Shown: positions 25,901 to 38,466, counted from the first letter of the stretch. The stretch: DNA of 64,000 nt from Linepithema humile (GCF_040581485.1 NC_090128.1:20514931-20578930); one strand, 5' to 3'. Translations and numbers: made by a program. Notes: generated from the letters alone by a model not told the origin.

Positions 25901-27719
25901 CTAAAAATTCCACAATTTATAATGATAATTATTTTCGTCATTAATTGTACATTTTAACTTTCAGAAGATCCGACAATCCCTTTGACAACGTGGAAGAGGG
26001 TTTCACCTGCCCGTCAACTGTCAAATATGCTCGCCCGCAATTGGCGAGAGCTGCTTCCGGAGTCTGGAAGTATATAATAAACACAGGCGAACACACCCAA
26101 ACGATACGATTGGAAAAATGCTCGTAAGTATGATATTATATGTAAGGCTTAAAAGAGAAATGTGTAATTTATTTGGACATTGATTAACAGTTTACGTAAT
26201 ACTCCATTATAAGTAATTGATGAGAATCACGAGATATTTATTACCTTGTAAGGCATTGACTTGTTTAAAATATGCATTACAATAAAGAGTTCGAATGCAA
26301 TAAAGCATTAACTATAAATTAAAATTAACAAACTTTAACAAATAAAATAAATTTAATAAATCCTTTTCTTAACTCAATAAATATGCAAATAATTCTGATA
26401 GTTATTTGATTATTTAATATTTTATCACAGCAATCCACATTCGAGCTGCTCGTTTATCTCCGAGAACTACCGTTCCTCCTGCGTGCAAATCTACAACTAC
26501 CACAGGCTGCTGACCTGGGATCAGAAATTAGGATTGCATATGGACATATTTAAAGTACCAACTTGCTGTAGCTGCCATGTGCACGGTTACTCCGAGATCT
26601 ACCCGCCGCATCAAAAGGATCCGCCAGCAAAGCCCAAAGAAACATTTCCGGGCTCGGAGTTCGCGACAATCAATGATCAAAAGGATGATTTCCAGGACCT
26701 TAGCAAACTCGGCAGCTTTAATCAGATCAGCAAATATACTCCCATCTCCAACTTCGACTCCAGTCTCGGTACTTTATCCAATAATTACTCAGCATCGATT
26801 CTATGTCGAACAATTTTGATGAACATTTCTCGTCTTCTTCAGTACCCAGCAACAAGAAGCCAATATTAGACATCACTCCGACGACCAGGCCCAGCTTCAC
26901 TCTTCCTACTAGAACCAGATTGAAGAAGCCCGCGTCAATTCTGAGGCCGTTTGACAAATTACCGCAACAGCACGCGCCCAACACGCGAGCGCCGGGCTAC
27001 AAAGGGCCGCTGACAAAGGGCAACAGACCCAATCGGCTTAGCAGACCTCCCTTCAGACGGGAGTCCACCTCCCACGCCGAGGATTTTATGGAGACTTCCG
27101 CTAATACCTCGACTAAAATCCGGTAAGCTTTCCAATCACTCATTTTTAATTAATGGATTACATATTATAATTAATAAAATAAGTATTCTTCTTTATTAAG
27201 TAAAACAATTTATATCTGACATAATAGCTGACAAATTGATAAAAAGTGATTTTTATTGATGTTTATTTGAGAATTATAAATTAACTTTAGATAAAATTAA
27301 ATTAATTTATTAAACATCTGAAATTAATCATTATTTAAAACCTTATGTTCTAATAAAAATCACTATTTAATAATAAATTTATTTTTGCAACAAATGAGAC
27401 GCTACTAATGTCTTTAGAATTAAATCTTGGATTTTCTGAATGCATAAAAATAATTTTTTTTTCAATTGTTAGATATCCATCTTTATCTAGATACAGCCAG
27501 CCGTACGACCAGGATGTGGACGCCACGTCGAGGCTGCAGAACAGCGGCTTCGACGATGAGTACCACGAGCCGCAGCGGAGAATCAATTATAACTATCATC
27601 CTATCATAGACTTCTTTAAACCGGAAGCTGCCATGCTGCAATCCGCGGAGCCGCAACTTGCCACCCAGCCGGCACCGGTTCAAAGTGACAATAGCGCGTG
27701 GAAGCCGATGATATCTTAG
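19814..27719 (+). CDS. spz4: Spätzle-family secreted cystine-knot ligand, Spätzle 4-like
   Basis: Nine exons join in frame: 19814-19846, 22355-22492, 22751-23035, 24600-24699, 24772-24895, 25435-25608, 25965-26123, 26431-27122 and 27473-27719. All borders are GT/AG. The last acceptor could instead be 18 bases later. Exons 1 and 2 together make a signal peptide (MRIGRSCWVLLTVLLLSPIHA). A charged pro-region follows, with a Cys pair at residues 211 and 219 and a KRR processing site at about 284-286. The Spätzle domain (about 298-390) has seven cysteines at 300, 337, 344, 355, 383, 384 and 386, and the family blocks YARPQ, SGVWKYI and FKVPTCCSC. A Pro/Ser-rich tail of about 260 residues follows. 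Spätzle proteins are cleaved extracellular ligands of Toll receptors in immunity, development and neurotrophin-like signalling. The long tail and domain wording fit Spätzle 4 best; Spätzle 5 is the alternative. One base appears to be missing at about 26789-26791, so the frame shifts inside exon 8. With that base the length would be about 650 residues. Confidence 0.87.
19941..19971. repeat. (AT)n microsatellite
   Basis: About 15 AT units in a row, 95 bases into the first intron of the Spätzle-like gene. Likely length-polymorphic. Confidence 0.95.
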
Positions 27720-28364
27720 ACCGTAGTGTTCTTCCTTCGGAGTACCTGACATCCTACTTTAACGAAGATTCCAAATCACGCATTTCGCGAAGTCCGCCTT
27801 TCTTATATCAATCTCTATAATCGTGAGAGCGTATTATTTCTTAGAAAAATATCCGATGTCCCGCGATGTGATATTCATAGTTCAACCCGTGTCCTTGGAA
27901 TTATTTTAAGCTAAGAAATTCAAGTAAAATAAAATAAGATTGAAAGTTCAATTAATATTTAATAAGTAAATTGCGAAGACTTATCTATATACTCAGTTTA
28001 ATTACAAATACTACATCGCAGGGCATCTTGTATTATTATAAAAATTTAAATATATATTTTATCTAATTAGTTTCATTTTATCGTCAAACTCGTATATGTA
28101 AAGACTTAATAGATATTTACGACGTATCGCTCAAAGGATTATTTGTATAGTAATAATAAAATGGGTATCAGAATAGATATTCGTAAATATGATCAGTCGA
28201 TAAAGTATTATGGCCACAAAGGGCAGATGCAATAATCGTTTTTTTTTTTTTTTTTTACTGTAACACGTCTATCTTGACCTACTATTTATTAATCATTAGC
28301 TCTATGAGTTATTTATAAATTGTACTTAAGGATTTTACAACATTTGTTTTCTTTTTGTATTACA

Positions 28365-28370
28365 AATAAA
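28365..28370 (+). terminator. Candidate poly(A) signal of the Spätzle-like gene
   Basis: AATAAA followed by a T-rich stretch, about 650 bases after the stop codon. An earlier AATAAA at 27928-27933, about 210 bases after the stop, is an alternative, so two 3' ends are possible. Confidence 0.45.
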
Positions 28371-30242
28371 GTATTTTTAGATTGTTCTTTTGTCTCGACG
28401 CTTATTTAATTGTTTGATATAAGTTGAGTCAATTACAATATATCTTACAGCCGACAGGAGAAAGTGTTTTATTCGTAATCGAAGCAATGCCGATCGCTGT
28501 TAGCATGAAATGTGCACGATTTACTTACCGCAACTTATTTCAATCAGCGATCTGTGAATGTTTCACGTTTTGGAAGTTAAAAACTTCTTCCTTCCTGTGT
28601 AGCTTGCTTTCGTGCCAGGGTGACTGACCATCGATTTTTCTCAGTGAATTGCGGATATGATTATTTTATGTAAAACCGAGAGGATGTAACGCAATCATGT
28701 CATCTTCGCACAAACGGAGAAAGCTAAATTTTTTTTCGCAACTGTGTGTTTTACAAAGATTGCTCAGAGGTGTGCACCAGATAATGAAGTAAAAACCGGA
28801 AGGATTTAAGTCTGTTTTATCGTGGTCCAACTTTTATCAATCCATTTTGCAACTAAAATTCAAATAGATCTATTTGTATAAATCTTCATATTATATAATC
28901 TTGTTATAATTTTTATCTCAAATATTTTAATCACAATATGTGTTACAAATACAAATATAATAATTTAATTATAGTCAATAAAAAAATAAACTCAAGGTGC
29001 GACGAAACATTTATAATCAGTATGCTGCAATTTTGAATTTCACGCTGTGACACGTAACAAATTATTTTTACGACTTATTAATTAGTTACGATTTACTTGG
29101 AATTGAAACCGTTCTGCTTGTTATTCGGAGTAAAAGTGAAACGACGTTTTGTAAACGACATTTAAAAAAAAAAAAAAAATTAATTATCATTAATGGAAGG
29201 AGGGGGGAGGGAGGCGTATGGCATGCAATAAAATGTATATTAAAGTTAGAAAACTATTTTAATACAATATTAAAACAGTTCTGCTTAGATAATTACATAC
29301 ATAAACACATGTTTAATTTGTGTTGTTCTTATTATAATATACATAGCATGAGTTGTGGTGCGTAAAATAATCTCGCCTTTGTGAAAGGCATTATATTGTT
29401 CAGCAAACTATACCGTTGTGACTGAAGATTGACGGTGAAATGCGTCTCATAGTATTGTTTTCTGCGAGTCGATTGCACATGTGCAATTGTATGAAAATTA
29501 AGTCGATCTCCGTAGTCATAAATTCAAATGTTTCATCACTGGAATATTCTTATGCAATATGTTCAAAAAAATTTAAATTATTTGTATTAAATAATAATTC
29601 AAGTTAAAAAAAAATAATTTGTTTATATTTTCATAATTTTTACAAATGAGATATTCTTTAATAATTGATTACATTTAGAATATAAAATAAAGAGCGAAAA
29701 AATTGATTATTAAAAAGCAGATGAAAAATACTCTACTTATTTAACGATTTAATATTAAAATTTGTATTAATTGTGGATATTAATTAAAAAAATTATAAAT
29801 ATTACTTAAAAAAAAAAAAAATTCTACATCAATCTAAGCTCTCGTATTTGCTTTCTGAAATTAGAAGTTCCATATTCCATTATCTCGCGAGTTCGTCGGA
29901 GCGAAGAAAGTCCCGGAGCTCGAGCGACACGCTTCGCGGCCCAACGCGGAAAGACGCGGGAGACAATTGCCAAGCCGAAGCGCAGCCGGCGAAACGAACG
30001 AGTTACAGCTGACTGAACGAAGTAAATCGCTTAGACACTTGCCTTACTGGATATCTCTATGATGCATCTTCGTACTCTCATGCCGTCTGCTTGTACGTCA
30101 AACATTCTTTACTTCGCGTTAATAGCAGAGCATTTCGTTCGATTAACGACGCGCTCCTTCTTTCACGCTCCGTCTTTGATGAGATGACTGCGCTTGTAGC
30201 GTAATCGACGAGTGCATCGTAATTGAAACACTGGGGATAGCC
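28371..30242. other. Intergenic DNA, no gene seen
   Basis: AT-rich with short poly-A and G-rich tracts (for example near 29,200). From about 29,880 the sequence becomes GC- and CpG-richer, consistent with approach to the promoter of the large gene that starts coding at 30925. Confidence 0.5.
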
Positions 30243-30904
30243 TATATATTAGATACCAAAGTTTCTAATACGCGAGCCGGAGAAGAGAGGCGTCTGGGTG
30301 AAACGGCCTGTCCGAACGGATCCAATCGAGAGTGGCAGAATCGTTGAACGGTCGGATCTGCACGCTTCGCGGAGCAGGGTCTTTAGTCGTTTCAGCGTTT
30401 TTCACCCTCTACTTCGCCTTTCAGATGGCTGGAAAATATAAATTAGGCCACGCGGCCCGTACCGACGGCCAGTTTGACGGAAGACCTCGATCGAAGATGA
30501 TTAGAAATCACGCGGCGGCTCACGCGTAAATCGCGAATTTCTCTCATTCGCCGCAACGAGCGTTTAAATGCACAAGTGTCGTTTCTGGAAAAACGATTAT
30601 ACGTTCTCCGAAAGTTGAGCAGCACAGTAGTGTCTCTGTCAAACGTAAGAGTTTGAACTGTACTGTTTAAAAATATCTGGTGAATATAATATTTTATTCA
30701 GTGCCGTTTCAATTAATTTTCAACTAAATAAATATATCCGTACCAGAGATATTGCGATAAAATTGTAATATGTCTTCTGATTTTAATGTTTAATTTTTCG
30801 ATATTGATTTATAACATAAAAATTGTGATAAGACAATCATTTATTGACGAGTGTTGCTAGCCACATGTTAAATGATACTTTCTCATTTCAATAGTGATAG
30901 TGAT
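30243..30904 (+). promoter_or_regulatory. Candidate promoter and spliced 5' leader of the large secreted-protein gene
   Basis: TATATATT at 30243-30250 could act as a TATA element. A donor (AAAC/GTAAGA) at 30645 and an acceptor with a pyrimidine run (TTTCAATAG) ending at 30893 would remove 249 bases and leave an untranslated exon of about 350-400 bases. The frame at 30332-30529 inside this region would then be an upstream reading frame, not a gene. All of this is inferred from sequence signals. Confidence 0.35.
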
Positions 30905-30955
30905 ATGAAGAACAATCCAGAGAAATGGAGCAGCAACAAGAAGCTCGTAATTTAA
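30905..30955 (+). other. Upstream ORF overlapping the start of the large gene
   Basis: An ATG 20 bases before the main start opens a 16-codon frame in another register that ends with TAA at 30953-30955, inside the main coding region. The main ATG (AGAAATGG) has the better insect start context. Ribosomes would need to leak past the first ATG, so this could lower translation. Confidence 0.6.
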
Positions 30956-33900
30956 TTACTTTTCTTCTGACAATTGTCAGTATCCACTTTACGTCATCGT
31001 CGAATCAGAATGTTTACACCATCGATATCGGTACTACCGATACTTATCAAGTTACCGATCACGTCTGGCTACAACCCTTAAACACTACGACATCGAGCTA
31101 TCAAGAGTCTACGACGTATCTACCAGTTTCAACGAGCATTACAACAAAGGAAATACTCGATTCTTCAGAAACGAATGCTGTGCATCGATACACGCAGCCG
31201 TCCTATCGTCACAGTGAAGAACACAAAGAAGCCGATAATTCCGAAGAGCCTTCGGACCACGTGATAGCATATTCGGAACACGAAGAGGCGAGAGATGTGC
31301 CCACTCGACCGAAGTACGTTGCTCCAGGAATCTGGGCAAAGCCGCCACCGGATAAGAATATCCCGTTGGACTTCGTACCGAAGAAGTTGCACGCTCAAGT
31401 TCGAGGAACTCACGTCGTAAAAAAAGTACCGCAACGAGAAGCAATTGAGAGCGCCGAGACCGACGAAGAAAAGCGCAATGCCCATCGGTTGAGAGAAGTC
31501 GTCACGAATTCGAAGGTCAACACGGTCTACACGGAGGAAGGATACGAGGACTCGGCCTACGATCACGCAGGACACGTTAGAGACGCCGATTTCCACGAAG
31601 GATTCGCGCGCAAGCTTCACGATGAAAAGAAAAGCGATCATCATTCGTCGAGCGGACAAAATAAGGAAAAGGAAAACGACGAATTCAAAGACTACAAAGA
31701 GGATTATAAGGATCATTTGGAAGAAAGTAGAAAAGTCGAGCAGAATTCGAATGATGAGTATAATCTGATAGGATACGGCAGAAACGCCTGGAAGGAGCGT
31801 TCCGAAATCGACCCTAAACTCGTTATTAAAAACGGCATTCGAAACCTTGAAGAGGACATCGAGAAGGATGCTGAGGAAACTGAAAGGAGCTCGCAGATCT
31901 ATCAAAAGGCGCAAGAATCGAAGCACCGTGATGATGTCAAGACTGACAGTTCAGAATCAGAGGAGTCTCGCGACGAAGATGATTTAAAGGACGAAGAGAA
32001 CAAGCCTACCAAGTCAGAAAAGAAAGGTTTCAAATTGAAGAATGGAAAAGCGAATTTTGTAAATAAAGGAACGAAGCAGTCACACGGATTAGAAAAAAAG
32101 AAGCTTCACGAGAATCACGAGATGACTGTGATTCCATTCGATAGAAAACATTCAAGTAACACTGAAATCCCCGCGAGTCTTCAGGGTTTCGTAACAAATC
32201 CCTCGAGTTTGCAAACATCTGTCGACCAGACGACTCTGCGCTACGTCGCTCCGACAGCTTTGTCTCAAATCGACGAACCGACGACAATCAGTTACAGTCA
32301 GATGTTTTGGGACTATTTTAAAGCGAGACAAACCCCGTCGAGCACCGAATCGTCCGCGCGCTCATCAACCGCGAATTCGCGGCCGGAAGAGCGGAAACCG
32401 ATCGCAGTGGCGACGATCGACGGCCACGGTCCGTATCTTTTAGTGACGCAGGACGCAACCACGACGTCACCTTCCTCGACATTATTCGATTCGGATTTCG
32501 GCGTCAGTTCCGCTCAAGCGCACAATCGTCATTTACTTGGACGAAGCGACGACGTCAACTACGTCGACAACGTGATCACCGCGTCTACGACTGCGACGTT
32601 CACCACCGTGCAGCCTCTCATTCTTCAATCGCTGTCTCCCGTGAATCCTGAAGACGCGGGATACTCGACGACTTTTCCGGATGTAGTGTCCAGCAGCACT
32701 ACGACTGTTATGACGCTCAATATGACTAAAGAAGCCTTCTCGCAAATAGGCGGCTACAAGGAAAATCCCTTCCTCAGTCCTATCCTCGACAACAGCAACA
32801 TCGTCATTACGAAAAACAAGATCAAATACAAGGTCCTCGTGCGACCAGAACAGCCGAAGAAAGTTGCCAAACCTACCACTGACCGATCGCCTTATCAACA
32901 ACCTCCGTCATCTTTCGAAGAAGAGGACGATTACGGAAGAATTCGCGATGAGTTGAACGCGAAATACAACAAAATGCTGAACCACATTAATAACAAACAG
33001 AAGAGCCAGTCTCCCCAAGGAAGAAAAAAGATTATTTATCCGGAGGACCTCACCTTGATGAGGCCGCCGAGCGCTCGACAAGTCGCTCATTCGATCTTCC
33101 CAATAAATCGTCCTTCAGCCGCGGATCATTCGAGCGACGAAAGCGAATCGTCGCGGGAAACTAACTGGAGAAACCCCCTGCAGGATCAACATCATCCTCA
33201 ATCGATTAAGTTACATGTCGATCCCTACATCCGTTCGGCGCATTTGCCTTATTACAAAAATTCACTTCCGTCTACGAAGCTGCTACCGCCGCCGCCGCCG
33301 CCCAGTATCGCGAACATTTACGGCAATTATCGTAATAGCAGGCAGAGCGACAATTATCCTTCTCATACGGACGGCAAGCCGCAGCCTGACAATGCATTCA
33401 GATATTTGCCGTTGGCGCCTGAGGCGAGCTGGAGAACACGCTCCAGGAGAAAGAGATCCGACGACGAAGGTGAGTTCCGCGAACGCAGCGGCACGGCCGC
33501 CGATGTGAAAGCAGCTGCGGCAAACAATACTGTGACCAATGACGGCAAATCGGAGCGGCTTGAAGGTTCGTTCAGTAGGGTAACTGACAGGCCGAAGGGA
33601 AAGTCGGCGAGTCGGGGAATAATCGATCGATTAGCATCCCCCGCGAGATCGCGCGCCGGCGAGAGCGGAACATCCGCGACCTTGACGAGCAAGAAAAATA
33701 ATACTGTCGCTGTCGGTGAAAGCGAGAACGCTGAAGACGCGAGAGAAACGGCAACCGGCGATCTAAAAGCTACAAAAAAATCAATATCAGAGAAACCGAA
33801 TGAGCGGAAAAATGACACAAGTGAGGAGTTGTCGCAGAAAAAGAGAAATGTCTCGCGAGGCGAAAGGCGATCGAAAAACTTGAAGAACAGAGCGGATGAA

Positions 33901-36900
33901 AAAGATCACGAAGAGCTGTTGAATGAGTCTCCAAAAATTAGCGGCGACGTCATCGATAAGGAGATCGCCGTGCGTTTCAATGACAAAGATGACAACAAAA
34001 CTTCGTCGGAAATTAAGGAGAAAGGTAAAGTCGAGACTGATGTTCCAAGTTTCGATTACGTCGAAGAGCTCGCTGAAGACAGCCCCGTGGAGCCGTCTAC
34101 GACAACAGAAGCCGCTATAGATTGGAAGAAGTATCCTTTCTACAACGACGAGAACGTGCCCAGTGCGTCGGCGTTGAAATATATCGTCGATCCCAAGACG
34201 GTCCCGCGAAAAACCTCGCGCGGAATGGAATTTTACGATTCGCGGAACGCCTACAAGCAATGCGACGCGGTGGAGCCCAGTCTGGACAAGGTGTTGCCCG
34301 AAAAAGAAGAGCCGGATGCCGAGCGAGGTCCGCAGGAGGATTTGCCGCATCTGCGCGGTCTGGGAGACAAGCTGGACTGCCTGAAGGCCAAATACTTCGA
34401 CGAGAATCCTCTCGACAGTCCGTTGTTCGCCGAAAAGCTGATCGCAGATCCGACCCCGCCGTCGGAATTGAACTCTACGAAGTTCGCCTCGCAAATCCTC
34501 GCGCTGCCCCAGCAGAAGGACGATTACGTCGTGCCGCGCGTCTCGAAAAAGCCGGAGCGCGACGGCCGTCAGCTGCGGAACAGAAATCGTGCGCGCGAAG
34601 CCCAGGAGTCGATACGCATCAACTACAAATACGATCCGCAGACCGGAAGAGGCAGGAACGCGTACATGTACACCGTGCGAAATACGATACCGCATAACGC
34701 GGGGCGCAGAGTGAAGAGTCGAATAACGAGGCCGAGGAGTTCCACCACCACTACCACGCAATCGCCAAAAAAGTATCAGATCGCGTCTTATCAAAATCAG
34801 GTGTACGAGGACGTGATGGGAAACATCAGGCACTTGGCGAATCAGATTCACGAGAAGATCACCTTGTCGCCGGCTACGCAGATCCTGGAGACCGCAGGTA
34901 GCGAAAACTCGCTGCAAATAGTGCACATCACGCCGAGCCCGCCGAAGGAGAAGACCACGTCGATGCCGAACGTCACGGAGATCAATGCGACGAACAGCAC
35001 AAAATCGTCGGAAATCAAAGGTCTGCTACCTCCGCCGAAGTATGTAACTCCGCGACAGTCGACTTACAGGAAGCACAGACCGCCGAGTAAGAGCAGAATA
35101 TCCTTGCTGAGAGCTCCGAGTCTTTCTCGCATCATCGCTCATCATCATGCCATCAAGATAAAGAAGCGCAGCACGACAAACGATATTACGAATTTCTCCG
35201 AAAGTGTGATTAATGAAACTGCAGCTAAAAAATCCGCAGAAATCGACGCTGTTGAAAGTAGCACGATTGTACAATCGGTCGAAGAGACAACGACAGAAAC
35301 AAACTCGACGCCTGAAACAATAGATTTGGAGATTGCGGAAAGTAAACAAAACTTGTCAACTCTGAAAGTCGAAGGCAAGAAGAGACGGAAAAACTCGACG
35401 AGCGACGATCAGAAGAGCGAATCTTCTCCGAGAATCATCTACACGATTAGAGATCGAATAAGACATTCAAAGCCTAAATGGAATGCGATGGGATTCGGTA
35501 AGTTTAACGCGAACTCGAGAACGGTGGATGAAGACAACAGGCGAAAGGAGCCGCGGTATAATCAGTTCACAAGAAAAAAAAAACCAGTCGACGATCAGCG
35601 GAACAATTCTGCGTCGTTAAATTCGACCGACACTACAGAAATCGAAAGTGCAACGTCATTAATCGAGGGCGAAGAAAGTAGCCTGGGCGACGTTTACCGC
35701 CCAGAAGAATCCGCCATGCGTCAAATGATTTATCGTACGAAGAACGCACGTCGCGAGCCGAAGAAGGCCGAGAGTGTCGAAACGGAATCTGAAGAAAATG
35801 CCGAAAAGGAGACAGAAAGTACGACGAACTCGTATGAGGTTCGTGAAAATATTGACGACGTCACTACTGCGAGTTCCTCGAGCTCGAAGGCGGTGCAGGA
35901 TTTGAAAGAGTACTTAGAATCCGATCCACCAGGATACGCGGAAACGTTTCCCGAGGAAGCGACGACGACATCGAGCAAGAATCGCGCGAAACACGAAGAA
36001 GAAGACGAAGATACCGATTATCCTAAAAATGCAGCAAGCCCGTGGAGTGACGATTCTTCCGAGAAAGCCGAGGAACAAGTCGAAACGCCAATTAAGACGG
36101 AGTTGCCGCAAGACGACGATTCCGAAGAAGTTTCTTCGAAGGAGGAGGAAGGCTCGAATAAGGAACAGACGTTTTTCACGTATAGAGAGCGACCATCGTC
36201 GGCTGAAAGCGACAGAGACGACGAACGTTCCGAGAAAGCGTCGTTCTACAGCCCTTTTCCGTTTTCAAAGTACAAGTCGATGATCAAGGAAGAAAGCGAC
36301 GAATCCGAAGAAGGCAGCGAGGATTACGTATTTCCTTGGCACGCCGACGAAAAAGACAAGGAAAACAAATACAGATGGCTACAAAATTACGACAGGTTTG
36401 AATATCCTTGGGAGAGGCGAGAAAGACTGGCAAAGGAGCGGCAAAGAAAACAAAAACGAGCTAACAGGATCAAGGAGCTGTTTTATGGCGACAAGAACGA
36501 GGAAGAGTCTACGAGACGCGAGAGACCAATTTATCCTTGGGAAAAATACGACGTGCCTTCCAAGTCTCACGTGAATGCTAGACGCGACGTCTCGCGCAGA
36601 AATATGGACGATCGCGAGGAAACCAGCACCGAGCGGCTGCCGTTTACGAAGTTTAGCAGCAGGTACAGTTCCAGTCGCGATATAAAACCGCGAAGGTCTT
36701 CTACTGCGCGAGAGATCAGCAGATCCATCAAGAAATTCCTAGAGGACGAGGACGAGTCCAAGGAAGAGACTTCGAGGGAAAATAAAGATCGTTTCTCATC
36801 GCGCAAATTGTTCTCGGATAAAGAAATCCCCAAGGAAAGAAAAAGTAGAAAAAGAAAAAATCCCCAAGCCAACAAAAAGATGTCTAATAACACGCGCTTT

Positions 36901-38416
36901 GATTCGAACGGACTGAGAAGCAGAGAAGCTTTTAACGAAGCAGAAAAAGAGGCCACGACAGAATATATCGAGTTGAATAAGACTAATGAATCAGAATCGC
37001 AGGCGGCGAATCGATTATCCAACGGCATGACAGAAATTCCTTCTATGACTGGAAAACGAAAGAAACGTCGACGAAAAATATCGCAGAACAACTCTACGAT
37101 CCCCCCCGACAGCACACCTGCCGAGTCTATTACTGAATCGACCAAAAGGAGACGCAAGAAACCTCAAGCGTCGACGACAACGTCAGCTACGCCTGCGGCG
37201 ATAGCCGACCTTGACACAAGTAAATCAATTTTCATACCCGTTCAAAGGAAGTATTCGAAAACGGATGAGGCCGCGAAAAAGAGCGAACTGAAATCTCCTA
37301 AATGGACTATCACGCCCGAAACGAGCGAAGCTGAGAATCTTCAAGTGAAAACTTCGACTCCGAAAACGCGAACGATCGAGCATCGATCGAGAATCTCGAA
37401 AGAGAAAATCATGAGGAAGACCATTTATCCGGATGAGAGAGAAAACTTTGACTCCACGAAGAAAAACGTGACAGTTGCTCGGAAAGAGCCGATGCAAAAA
37501 TTGGAAACTAATTTAAAGCGCAGAAAGAAGAATAATAATGAACAGAATGCTAATAATAAAAATACATATGATAAAATGTTGATAAAACAAAGGGGTAAGG
37601 AAAATGACTCTGATATTAGGATCGCTGACGGAGAAATTAAAAAATTGATACTAATAGAGAAAACTCAAGACAAAAGTAAGAACCATCCTTTGAAAAATCT
37701 TGAAATAAACAAAGAAGAAGTGAAGAAGATAAATGACGCTAGCATTTACGACGGGATTATTAATGATGAGAATGGCAACGATAGCTTTCGGATGCCGCCA
37801 GAAGTAAGTTTGTCACCACATCACAGGATGATGCAACTGACTCAATACAGCTCCAAGCAGATAATGTCCTCTATGTCTCGGATTTCAAAGAATTATGATT
37901 ATTAAGGCATGAATTTTACTTTCTTTCATTCGTTCGGATAAAATATTTTTACAATATTAATTTCAAAATTATCACGCCAACAATCTTGCAATAAGTATAA
38001 AATATGCTAGAACTTAAAAAAAGAAAGTTAAATTATTTGTTCATATTCTGTGAAAATGCGTAAGCTGTATAATGTAAGAATTATTCATTAAACATACACA
38101 AATTTTACACACAACAAATTAGTATCATTAAATGCAATGTCCCATCAAATTACGTATAATAACACGAATTAATAAAATTTTACGCTTTCAGACTTACGCA
38201 GTAAGCAACCTATTGCTGCAGAACATTCCACCGAATCGAGTGAGAAATGATCAAGCCAACGAAAGGACTGGAAGCATATTAAGGTTAAATAAGAATCCGG
38301 AGCACAATAGCGGCGAAGAAAGGGAAGAAGACAAAGAAAAACGCAGGTTGTTATTACAGAGCAAATTTATAAAGGATCCGGAACGTAGACTATATTATTA
38401 TGTAGATCGTAAATGA
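30925..38416 (+). CDS. Very large secreted, disordered, charge-rich protein (unrecognised family)
   Basis: Exon 1 codes from 30925 to 37803 and ends in GAA/GTAAGT; the last exon is 38192-38416 after TTTCAG. Both borders are in phase 0, giving about 2,367 residues. An in-frame TGA lies eight codons before the ATG. If the intron is kept, the frame stops at 37905 (2,326 residues). Residues 1-26 look like a signal peptide with hydrophobic core 10-22. The rest is rich in Glu, Lys, Arg, Ser and Thr and is probably unfolded, with many Asn-X-Ser/Thr sites. Better-ordered islands lie at about 128-170, 438-468 and 1063-1250. The only two cysteines are at 1113 and 1152 in the last island. A strong furin-type site RSRRKR/S lies at 839-845 and a weaker KKR/S at 1413-1416. 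A [KR]YV[AT]P motif occurs at 130, 439 and 1372, and PW motifs cluster at 1706-1872. It may be an extracellular-matrix or cuticle protein cut into pieces; I do not recognise a family. Confidence 0.88.
37804..38191 (+). other. Terminal intron of the large gene, possibly retained
   Basis: Strong donor GTAAGT and acceptor TTTTACGCTTTCAG. Reading through the donor adds 34 codons and a stop at 37903-37905, so splicing decides between two C-termini: an unspliced one ending KNYDY and a spliced one of 74 residues ending YYYVDRK. Confidence 0.75.
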
Positions 38417-38436
38417 TTACAATTAAGTATTTTCCG

Positions 38437-38466
38437 TTATTTACCGGTATTTACCGGTATCTACCG
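38437..38466. repeat. Short tandem repeat, about three 10-base units
   Basis: The word TATTTACCGG is repeated about three times with one change, in the 3' untranslated region of the large gene. Confidence 0.7.

Noticed and set aside
26769..26792. A GT...AG pair 24 bases apart at the frameshift in the Spätzle-like gene
   Set aside because: Far too short for a spliceosomal intron, and 24 is a multiple of three, so removing it would not repair the frame.
33787..34926. 379-codon open frame on the - strand inside the large gene
   Set aside because: Codon-bias shadow of the long + strand exon. It has no motif, and the + strand frame is continuous with a signal peptide and splice sites.
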